Shown here one piece after another: positions 43,549 to 55,500 of a stretch of DNA of 64,000 nucleotides. Position 1 is the stretch's first letter; every line of letters begins with the position of its first letter. The notes below the pieces were generated by a model that searched no databases, was not told the DNA's origin, and was given only the letters and a program-made list of their open reading frames with translations. The stretch is from Ophioderma brevispina (Eukaryota > Echinodermata > Ophiuroidea > Amphilepidida > Ophiodermatidae): contig JAMKCH010019724.1 of NCBI GenBank assembly GCA_023653785.1, positions 124,001-188,000 on the forward strand, given 5' to 3'. The translations under genes and the position numbers were made by a program.

Positions 43549-46500
43549 GTAAGTGTTATCATTATGGAAGGTGTAGCTGAAATGAAAGAAAGTGGCACCA
43601 CAATTCTTAGATGTTAAACCTGAATCACGGGCATACATGTACCGGAGCATAAGTGTCCAAATATTCAACCCCTTATCACTGCCCTCACTCATGTCCTATA
43701 TGTAAGAAAATTTACCTACTAGGGTTTTACCATGTAGATTCTGATTCTCCATAGGTAAACGTAAAAGTGTCCATCCAGATGCTGAGATAATTATTTTGGT
43801 TAGTAAATATCCTAGGGCAAGAAAATAAGATTACAAGATACTAAATTTCATTAAGTCGACTTCCTAGAGAAAGGAATCTCGGATGACAACATGCAGGATC
43901 TCATCAAGTTGACTTCCAAGAGACAAGAAGAACAGATGATTAGATCTTTGATCTCTTCAAGTCGACATGAGACGAGAAGATCAGAGGAGAAGATCGTGGA
44001 TCTCATCAATTCTACTTCTTGGAAACAGACGAGAAGATCAGAAGACAAGATCCTGGGTTTCATCAAGTCGACTTCTTTGTGACAAATAAATCCGATAACA
44101 AGATATTGAATATCTTCAAGCGACTTTCTGGAGTGAAGAAGATCAGATGACAAGATCCTGGATCTCATCATGTGGACTTCCAAGAGAAAAGAAAAACAGA
44201 TGGTCGATCTTGATTTTCATCAAGTCGATTTCCTATGAGACCAAATATCAGATTTGACAAGAATCTGGATCTCATCACGTCAATTTCCTGGGATGAGAAA
44301 AACATATGATGAGAACTTGGAGATAAGATCTTGGATCACATCAAGTTGACTTCTTAGGCATAAGAAGGTCAAAATAAAATGCCATTGGCCCTCTGAACTC
44401 CAGAATTCCCCCTTCACTATCATCCTTTAAAAACAAGTTTTAAAATGTTCTTGTCACGCTGTATGATGACATATCTTCTTAATATGTAGTTTTTCCTCTC
44501 CCTTTCCCCCTCTTCTCTTCTGCTCTCACTTCTAAAGCAATATTAGCACTTTTTTGAAGGGCGCCCCAATTTTTCAAAAATTTGGAGATTTTACACGGTT
44601 GCATTGGTAACTGGCTAGTAAACTATACCTGTGAATGCGTTAAGCTACGAAAATGTCTATGTGTCACAAACGAAGGAATTTTGTACTAGAATAATTGTTA
44701 TCGGGGATCCCCGATAACTAACTCAACGCTGCTGGAAACGGCCTTCCAATGTGTTAAATAGCCGGGAATACGCCATGTACGTGTCTACGCCTGATCTCCA
44801 TTAGTTGTTTAATAGTTCGGGCAAGTCAAGTTAGAGGTTATTTCTCGAGGTGGCACTATTCATCACGGGACGACATAAACGTAGCATTTCCAGCTCTGCC
44901 GTTAAGTCCAATCTGGGATCCCAATTCTAATTACAAAATCGCTTATTTTTGTGATAAATATGCATTTTTTAGCATTCTCGTTCGCAGGTATAGTTTCCTA
45001 GACAATTACCAACGTAACTGTGCAAAAATATCAAATTTGGAAAATTGGGGGCGCTCTTTAAAAAATGTGCCAATATGCTTTTAACTTATCTTTGATTTTA
45101 AATACTCTTAGACAGACATCAGTTTGTCATAGTATCGTCCTGTCCTGCTATAGTAACTTTTATACTTTTTTCATTTTGTTACCCTTTTTTTTAGAGGGCA
45201 CGGCACGACCTCACGCCCGCGTGGCAGCAGTGTCCTCGTCCCTTCACAATGTTTCAGTTTCAGTTTCAGTTTATTTATTCAGAATACATATCGAACGTGA
45301 CAAAAATGTATAATACAGTTTATATATTAATAATACATAATGAATCAATTGTACACTGTAATAAGCTGAAATGGTGAGGATATTGATATGCTAGGACAGT
45401 AATGGACAACCGATAGGCTTATGGTTATTGCTGACCATGTAATACATACAAGTCAAATACATTCAATATTACAAAAATTACAAGTAAGGGAGTTGATATA
45501 AAATATAACATAGGAGAAAATATACAGATCAAACAAAGAACAGAGAGCAGACAAACAAAGACAAACAATTATCTAAGCTAACAAACACTTGACGGGAATA
45601 CGGAATACGGGTTTGGACAAGAAGGACAGACTTTTCAGCATGTCTTGTTGAGGAGGTATGAAATAATATTCATAATAAGGAAGCAGAGAGACAGAAGGGG
45701 TAGAGGTGTGAAGAAAAGGTCAAGCGACTAGAGAGAGAATGGGAATAAGAAAAGGTTGAGGAGAGAAGATAAGGCTTGGGGAGAAAAATTTAAAAAGAAT
45801 TAGTACTGGGTGATGAATGTTTGTTTTCAATTGAGCTTTAAACGTATTTTTGTTATGTAATTGTTTTGTATGGATTCTGGGGAAGTTCATTCCAAAGCTT
45901 TGCGCCGTGTGATTACTGAATAAAGTGCTTTTCAGAGGAGATTTTGGGAGGGGGAGATGAAGTTTGTCGGCTTGGCTGGTTCAGTAAGCTGTGGATTTGT
46001 GGTTTTGTGGTTAAAGTAATTTGACCTGCTGAAGTTCGAGGTAAATGATTGTTGTCATAGTCAAACATGAAGAGCGATGTTTGAAGTTGGTTGAGGTTTA
46101 CCTCTTGAGGTGCTCTAATTTAAGTGTTTCAGTGATGAAATAAGGCCACATGTGTGGTTCTGGGGGGGGGGGGGTGAGTATTTGATAGTGCGAATGGCCC
46201 AGTTCGTGTGATTGTTTAGTTGGTGAGTCGTGTGATGATTAGTGGAGCGCCCAGATTGATGTTACAGAGACTAAGGTATGGGAGAAGGGAATAGGGTGAT
46301 TGTATTATTAGTGATTTTAAGGTGTATAGTCTGGAAGGTGGTTGTTGTTTAGCTCTGTAGATTGTACCAATCGCGTGAGACGCTTGCGTTAGTGACAGAG
46401 TTGATGTGTTCCATCCATGTAGTTGTCGGTCGGTTGTTGATGCCAAGAAATTTGTTGAGTGTACTGGGAGATTGTCTGGTAATCTATTGTTAATGTTTGG

Positions 46501-49500
46501 TATGATTAGTGTTGTGTTAGAAAAAAGCATTGTAGTTAGTTTTTAAGACATTGAGGAGCAAGTTTGTTAGCCAGAAACCAGTCATGATTTTTGCGAGTTG
46601 TGATTTCTGTTGTTATAAAAGTGCATTAATGTCAGGGATTGAAAGAAAAAGATTTGTGTAAGCTGCCAAATAAGATTAGTTTAGTTCGTTAGAGATTTGG
46701 TGATGTCATTCATGTAAATGATTGAAAAGTAGGGGTCCAAGGATGGAGCCTTGCGGACGCCAACTGTGATAGGTGTGATGGGTTGATGCGGTGGAGTGAA
46801 CACGTAACTGATGGTGAACGGTTAGTTAGGTAACTCCTGAACCCCTCCAAGGCTACTTCCAACGGACACCGTAATGATAAGTTGTGAAGAAGAATGTTGG
46901 TCAATGTGTGTCGAAGCCTTGGAGAGATCCAGGAATACCTCCATGATGTGGAGTTTATTTTTTAGAGCAAGGTTGAGGTTGGTTGTTATTCAACAAGGAG
47001 TGCCCAATGTAAGTCGGCGTTTGGCCTAAAACCGTATTGTTCATCGTACAAGAAAATTGTGCTTGTTGAGATGTAACAGACGTATGTACATGAACTTTTT
47101 CAAAGTAAATTTTGAAAACGATGGAAACAGAACTGGGCCTGTAGTTTGCAAATGTTATGTGCATCTTTGTTTTTGTAAATAGGGGAAGACTTTGGCTGAT
47201 TTGAGGTCATCTGGGAGGTTCCGATGAGAAGTGATTGGTTAAATATGTGAAATCCAGGCTTAACGTGTTAGCATATGATTTGTGTTGCAATCCCGGATCT
47301 CATCGTTGTCCCGGGACCCCCGCCACTTTTTAACCTTGAACCCAGGTTTTGAACAGGTGGCGAAGTTTGTTCATTTCATCAACAGTAGCTGGGTTCAGGA
47401 AAATTGAGGTGAATGTGTTTTTTGGTAGGTGTTTGTTAAATGGGTTATTTGAATGTGGAATTTTGTTAGCTACGTTTTTGCCCAGGTTAGTAAAGTGATC
47501 GTGCAATGCGTTAGCTATGTTAAGCGGGTCAGTTATCTGCTTCTTATTATGAGTGAAAAGGTCAGGGTTTTGTTTAGTGGATACCTTTCTTCCTAGAATG
47601 TTGTTGAGGAATGTACAGGTTGGGTGGAGATCATTTTTAAAGTTTCTGATTGTTCTGTGTTATGTTTTTTTTTTTTTTTTAATGTTTTTGTTATATAGGT
47701 TTTGTATTGTTGTATTGTTGTTTGGTTGCTGGTGTGTTTTTCTTTCATGTATGTTTTTATAGAGGCCGTGCTTGTGTTTTTGACTTGCCTTGGAAATTGC
47801 TGTTGTCATCCAGGGCTGCTTATGTTACGAATTTTTTAATGTCTTCTTTTTGTAATGTAAATTCTTCGTTGTAATGTTTTCGTATAAGTTTGTAATGAAG
47901 TTGTTTGTCGCTTATGTTAGGGCCTTTTCAGTGAGTATATGCTCCCATGATTCAGTGTTGATCACGTTTAGAATGTTGCTAATGTTATGATCTCTGTAGT
48001 CCCGTTTGGTGATTTTGTTTTTTTGTGGCTGCTTATGCATTGAGAGATGTAATGAGGATGTTGGGAAGTGATCTGTAGAGTCATTGACAAATATTCCCTG
48101 GTGTGGAGTCTGTGTCAGTGGAGTTAGTGATAATAGTATCAATGAGCGTGGCTGTGTTATGCGTAATTCTTGTAGGTTCTGTTGATTTTAGGGATATAAG
48201 AGTTTGCAAGTGATGTGTTAATAATGTCCATTAATGGTGTGATGAGTGGAATAATTGAAGATTGAGCTAAAGTCACCGACATATAGACCTCACGGTTTTG
48301 TTTTATTAGTTCCGTGAGGAGCTGCTTCTAGCTGGGCTGTTAAATTTTGGATTGTGTGGTCATGGCAGCTGTAAATAACTCCGAACTCCGACGTTAGTGT
48401 ATTTGGCGTCTGTTGTTGGTGTTAATTGTGAGTTCGGGATGAAAAGTGAGTCGAAATCTTCTGGTTCGGTGTTGTGTCAGATGATTTTTGTATGAAGTGA
48501 CTTTTTATCTGTAGAGACAAACTCCCCTTCCTCCGCCAGTGAGTGGCTCCGGAATGGTACGTGTAGCCATTAAAGTGAGGTGGTGACTTGGTATTAGTAA
48601 GCCATTCCTCTGAAAATGCTAAGGCAGAGAAAGAATGGTTGAGGTGATCAAGGTAGTTATGGATTTCTTCATATGATTTGGTGACACTACCGGCATTTGA
48701 AATGGAATATGGAAAATGATCTTTACTTGATGGTTTTATTAGTGTGGGTTTGACTGTCGTTCTGTGTGTAAGCGGGAGTCCGAACCCGTGGATTGTTTTG
48801 TGTGAGTGATGAAAAGATGGGTGGTCACATGTTTGAGTGATATGGGGTCTGTAAGTAATGGATTGATACAAAGGGAGTTAAGTTTGATGATGTTTAATTT
48901 AGTGTTGGTGAAAAATTCAATTAGTGATGCATTCCAAAATACTGCTTTGTATTGTTTATCTGTAATATTATCACGTATATCTGTCAGTACTGTTAAAAAT
49001 TATTCTTTCACTTAAAGGTCCCAGGAAAAGAGATGATGAACCTACTCCAAATATTTATGGGACATTCCATTCCAATGAACAGGGCCAGAAAAAAAATACA
49101 CTACCAGTGACATCATTTGTGAAACTATTGATTTTCAGTCAGTGTCATGAATAGATTCACACCAGTCACCTGGAATTTTCTATTACTCTCTGAAAAATCA
49201 ATGGTACCACAAATTATGTCATCACCAACCCAAATATTGAATGCTTTCTGGTCCCTCGTTGTAATAAAATAATCCTTGCTCTTTGCACGGATCTTTAGCT
49301 GCAGTACCGTATTGCCTGATATAATAAAGGAGGATTGCACTAGGATTGCTTGAGTGAATCTTTGATGACCTATTTTAAAGAGACCAGGGCATTTTCAGAA
49401 AAAAATGCGCCCCCATTTTTTCGAAACGTTTTTTTTTTTCTATTTTAGGAGTTTTTGTTGTTGGCATCCTTCAGTCATAGGTTAACTATGAAGAGGTGAT

Positions 49501-52500
49501 AGAAGAACATCTTCTTAGTTTCCTCTTTAGGGTGCAAGCCTGGGCATGACTGTGGGGAAACTGGGTTGTCCAATCGTTAAGAATCCTCCTCTCGTGTTTG
49601 TTGGTTTGATCCAGAGGAAAGGTAAAACCAATACGTCTGGACCAGGTTGACTGCAGTAGTTGCCAGAGAAGTATGCAGCTGGAGCAATACTTGACTGCCT
49701 ATGGGGCTACATTCCAGACTTTTCCCTCAGGGTTTACCCCCGAAGCCTTTGACAAACCAATGACACCAAAGGCAGTGAAGTATCAGGTGTCAATTATGTT
49801 AGATCACATGCCCAGCCAATTTTCTCTGTTTCATGTGAAAGGACATCGCCAACACACTAAGAAATTACAAAATGTAAATTGTATCCTATATACCACTTTA
49901 ACGTGTATTAAGTTTGTGTATTTACAGCCTATGGATTACTGTACAGATATTTTGCGATAGCCGTAAACAACGCATAATTATGCTTGTAACATCGTAATGG
50001 AAATAGTTCAGCTAAAAATATTTTGCAGATGAAGTGAGAAAAATGGAAGCTTTCTAATGATACCCAAATCTCAGATTTGATGGTGGGAATGGTGGGGGTC
50101 GAGGTTGATGATCCGGTAGTACGTACGTAGTACCCTTCTTACTGAAGAGGGACTCAGGCGTGAAGTAATTGATTGTTACAAATGGGATGTCATAGTAAAA
50201 CTAAATAAAATGAGTTCATATATTTTTAGATCAAATGAACACATTTGTACAGTAATCATCATCACAGAGATTCCAAATGTCAAAAATGTAACCAAATGTC
50301 CAAATAGCTCATTGAAATATCCACCAGGTGACACAATATCCAAATAGGTAAATCATACGCAACTGGGTAGGTCAAATATCGGCATAGAAAAAAAAAAAAT
50401 CAAACGTCCACTAGGGAAATCAATTTTACATTGTGATTTCAATGTGGATTCATGACTTTAGATGATACTTTCACCCGATAATCCACGTTGTTAGCAAGGC
50501 TTATTTCTTTTCTTTACCTTACCTGAAAAGCATTTCACTGCCGGATGTAATTAATGTCATAATTATAATGTCCATTGATCTAAAATTATTTTAACTTTCT
50601 CCGGACTTTGGGTCACTTCTAGCCCAGATTCGCTTCAGCGGTTCCATTGTTTTAACGCAGTGAAAGTGAACCATTGCTCAAAGCTAGCGAGACATAGCAA
50701 TTCTGACTGGAGCCTGCTCTAGATTTCTAGCCAGAGTGTCTCGCCTCGAGGCCGTTTTTCAATGAAACTGCAACCCGATATCAGCTCATGTTTGCCACAC
50801 ATGTTTGCCGAAGGGGGGTCAGTAATTGCCAACCTTTATCCCTAAAGTTAGTGTGTGAGGCCCAAGAATTTGCCTAGCGCGGGTCCAGGGAAAGGATTAA
50901 ATGAAATGTTACATAGACGTGTTCGTTTCAGTTAAGGTCTTGATATGGACAAATAAAGATGTGAGGTGAAACTTTCACCTGAATTATGTCCATTCAAAAT
51001 GAAGATGTGTGCGCAAGTAGTGAGATTCAAGCATTTGACGCGTGACGTTTTCAAAATACTGTTTGTGATTCTTTGAATGTGATTATATGAAGCGATTCTT
51101 TCACCTAAAAGTTCAAAATGAAATGTTGCTATTTTATTTACAAGTCTTCACATGATTTGAGGTGATGAGTCCGTATAGAAATGTCCTGCTGCATAATGCA
51201 AGCCGGGATGTCATGTAGTCTTGCTTTCGTCTGAAGAAGTTCTGGCTCATTTGAGGAGTGATCACGGCCATGCTCTACTCGGCGCCAACGTTGGCAACTA
51301 AATTTCCTGAGATATTTGAATGGACCAATGCTACATTTGATGTACCTCTCTGTTAAGTTACGCTCTAGTGGTCACTGGGGTACAAAACATTTTTCTTTAT
51401 GTAGATAATGTAGATATTTGATTTCCCTATTGACATTTGAATTATCTATTATGATATTGATGTGGCTATGTCCAAAAAGATGCGATGATGACGTCATCGT
51501 ACGAACACACATATGGGCATGAAATCGCTTGCCGCGGCCAGCGATACCCTCGTGGCTTGCCATCCCTGCTTATTAGACTGGTGCGCCGCGGGCCCCGCGT
51601 TCGAATTCCACTCGAGAAGATGCGAAACCTTTCTTCTTTACCCCGCCCTTCCTGTCCTTTTCCTAGAAACGAAAACAGGGATAGGGTTAATAACTAACTA
51701 AAACGCCGGTAAAGAAAAGTAGTGTGATCACCCAATCAGAGCTGGGGGTGGGGTCACACACTTGTCAAGTGAACAAGTCGCCGATTTTGACCACAGAAAT
51801 TAAGCCTTTTAAAAATTCTAGAAATTAAGTCTTTTAAAAATTCTAGAAATTAAGTCTTTTTAAAAATTCTAGAAATTAAGTCTTTTTAAAATAAGCTAAA
51901 CACTGAATTTCTTGTCTGTACATTTTGTCGTTGTTAGACTTATAACACAAACTATCAGGTACCGGATTCGGCGGGAACGGCAACGGCATCTTGTGTGGCG
52001 CCAAAACCAAAAGAGGCATTATCGGGTTGGATGACGACGCCCTCAGGGAAGTGTGTGCTTCAGCGCCGGTAATGAGATAGACTCGATACTGAAACTAGCC
52101 AAGGATGCGGGTAGGTGCGATAGTCCTCCTAGGCCCCAATAATTACTCGCAAAAATATGTTACAATGATAGTATGGTAATTTTCATAAAACATTTTACAT
52201 ATTACACACACTGGCTATTGCAGCATGCAGAAAAAAGATTTCATAATCACAGATTTATTTCAAATTGTACAAAGTTGTGTTTTTCAAACAGGTGTAATTT
52301 CCCAGAGTCAAAGTAGTCCACAGAACGCGAATTACACCAATCGGGAGTGGCCCACACCGGCTTGGGTTGTATAGCCTTAGTACTTCCAGTCGCTTAGCCT
52401 TGTTCTCTCATTACCGTGGACTCGAGGGAGGGTCTATGAGAAGGACTTTAATTAACTAACAATCAAGGAAAATATTCAAACTATTGATATAGAACCATAC

Positions 52501-55500
52501 TACAATCACTTTTTCAAACATATTATTTCTAGTTGGCAGGTTACGCGTTCGAAGTTAAAGAGACACGAGGACATTTCCAGAAAACGTGGCCCCATTTTTC
52601 GAACCGTTTTTTAAAGGTGCCTTTCGTGATTCCAGCACCTTCTGTATTATTCATGGTTCATTAGATATTCCTGAGAAAAGCTTATTAACAAAATTTGAGT
52701 TGATCCCGATCTTACGGTTTTGTGTTATGAGCGAATGCTTGTTTCCCACGGTCCCATAGGCCAAAGTGCTGTAATTTCTGTCCGTTTACGGACAGAAATA
52801 CAAAATTGCAAATTTCTTGCAGATACGACCGAATTTGCACGGTATATTTGGTACACATGGATTACCAAGGCTAACGGTTCAGATGATATACAAATCTTGG
52901 ATCAAGAAATGCCCTTTAATATTCAAAATGCTTTTTTTTCTGAAGTTGGGGGAAGGTTTGAAGATGTTTTTCTATAGTTTGAAAGGTGCTGAATCAGAAT
53001 TTATGGATCCAACCTCTGGAAAATGTGGGGAACTTTGTAAAATAAGGGGTAAAATTAGTACAGGGGTAAATTTGAAATCTAGTCAAATTGTGTTTAAATG
53101 TACACCAATGTATCTGTCTCATTATAAGGATTAAAAAGGGCATAGTTTGTCTAGGTTCCGACCTTTAGTTAAACAGCTACAACCCTATTAAGGTTCAAGG
53201 TCATCCTGGGGTAAACGTTACCCAGTGCTCCGATTTTGTTGAAATTGGTGTCAAATTGTTCGCCTTGCCTTATTTTACAATGTTTGGCATTTGGTTTTGT
53301 AATTAGTGGGCAAAATGTAACAAGGGTCTACATGGTCTACAGGGATCACCAAAACTTGACCCCAAATTATGTACAGAGCTGTCACCAAAAGAAAATGAAT
53401 ATTCTGCTTCAGTATGACCAGGGCAATAATTTGACACCGGTTTCAACAAAATCTGAGCACTGGATACTTGCCCCAGAATAATGGACCCATATTCTTATTC
53501 GTTCGAAGGTATTATTCAGTCGTCTCAAAGCAAGGTGCCCTCAATTTGCAAAGTTGTGAGTTCGCTGTTTGTTGGAGCTAATAGGATTTAAAAATAAGGA
53601 ATAGTTTTGACTGTCTTCAATGCTTAGTTTCTGATGTAGGGGGGACACTGCAGATCAACCTACCACTTGCCGTTGAACATGGGGCTTGACCTGTTGTCTC
53701 TACTTTCGTAACTAAGCATTTGCGAAATCCTCAAAACTATGCCGTATTTTAATCCGATGAGCTCCACTAATAATTTACACCATTTTTGTATCCAAATCGG
53801 AGCGACTTTAAAAGTTGACCCATGTACAAACTGAAATTGAACCTTTTTAGGTTTTTGCGGTTTTAAGCCTATAACTCTGAGACCATAGGCTGTAGATTCG
53901 TTGTACCAAATGAACTATACCTTGTCGGAAGTCTTTATGGTTAGGACTAATAACGTGGTAACCTTTTCAACACCATTTGGAAAGTGCATAGTACATTCAA
54001 TTTTCATCTTTTTTTGGCAAGTTTGTTGACACCAAATAGAGGAGATTTTTTTTTCAGAAATACCGAAAACCCCATCAAAATCCGTCATTCCTTTGTGGAG
54101 CTACGACTGTAGAAAATAATCTTGCATTTTGGGTGATTTTTTCCGATCACTTCCGACTCTTGAGAAACGGTGAAAGTTCAATGTTTCTTGTAACAATGTA
54201 TAACTTCTGTGAACTGTGCCCAAGCGCGCCCAACACGTGTAATTGTACCTCGAAAACCCACAAAATTGTAATATTTTACTTCGTTATGTTGAATTTATTT
54301 ACCGCTGTGGCTGTTTGATAGCCGATACCATATCGAAATGTTAAAATGTCAGATTCATCTGAAATATGAATGTGATAAGTCATACTTTATACCAAGTTAA
54401 ATGTATAAATTATAAATTAATTAACCCTCGTCTTCCGAAGGGGGGGAGGGGGTGTTTACCGCTCTCTTCTATTCTTTTAGCAAACCAAAACCCGGTTGTA
54501 AATGATTAATTGTAATTACCAATGCATTTGTGCTCCGTTAATGCCCCCCCCAACCATTAAAAACACTACGGGGTATAGGAAAGGTAAAGGGTCATCATTA
54601 GTGATGGATAGGTGTGGCAATCACCCCCCCCCCCCTTCAGGAGGGAAATACCAAAACCCCTAGTACGACACAGTAATATCACAGACATTTGAATTTAGTT
54701 GCAATAGATAGCAGGTCCTCCTCTTTCCTTTGATACTAAAATGGAAGTTACCAACATACTACATGTCATAATGACGTCATAAGGTCTCTACATGATGGAA
54801 AAGGTTTAAGTGTTACAATATTATTTTTGAAGCAGTAGAATTTGCCAAATATCAATGTTTCTTCCTATATATGCAGTATTTTTAAACTTTATTACCTTAT
54901 TATGTCATAGTGTGAAGTCATCGTAGTTTGTACATATTTTGATACCAAGGGAAAAGTACAGTTTAATAAACCTCTAAGCTATACTGTACTAACCAATTTA
55001 ATAGGAAATTGGAATGTTCATTAAAGAAAATTCAAGTGAAGGCCAGACAGCCCTCCTGCTTGATAGGGCCGGTAAATGGGTATTTATAACAAAAGGCGCA
55101 ACGTGATAGGGTCTTTGAACTAGTGTGGTTTGTGGTCCTTCCCCCTATTACGTCATGGTGTATCTGTTCTTTTCAGCTACTGCACAATCGCCTGGTGTGG
55201 CTGTCCTATACAGGTAACTCTGGAAGTGGCTGGATGCACTAAATTTAAAGTGAGCTTTATGCACAATGGTGGTGAGGTCAATGTGAGCTCAACTGAGTTT
55301 TTAAAAACGGCAATTGAAGTAGCTATCCTGATGTAGTCGTTGGAGGTAGTCCATTCTGGTATAGTCCATGGTAGAGGTGAATGAAGATAGGTGTTTCTTG
55401 TTTTCGTATGCGATCGTAGAGGAAGCTTCCGATGGTGTTGTCTGGTGTTTGGTCTGGTTGTAGTCTGGGGTCTTTAAATTGGTTTGGTGCATTAGATGAG

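Noticed and set aside
43860..44370. Regular array that might be taken for a CRISPR or a coding repeat
   Set aside because: Units of about 60 bases are degenerate throughout with no constant repeat/variable spacer pattern, and the context is a eukaryotic intron.
52720..53134. Two overlapping frames with LINE-free context, possibly an extra gene
   Set aside because: No domain, splice-site-bounded exon, or codon pattern supports it, and it falls within gene C intron 3.
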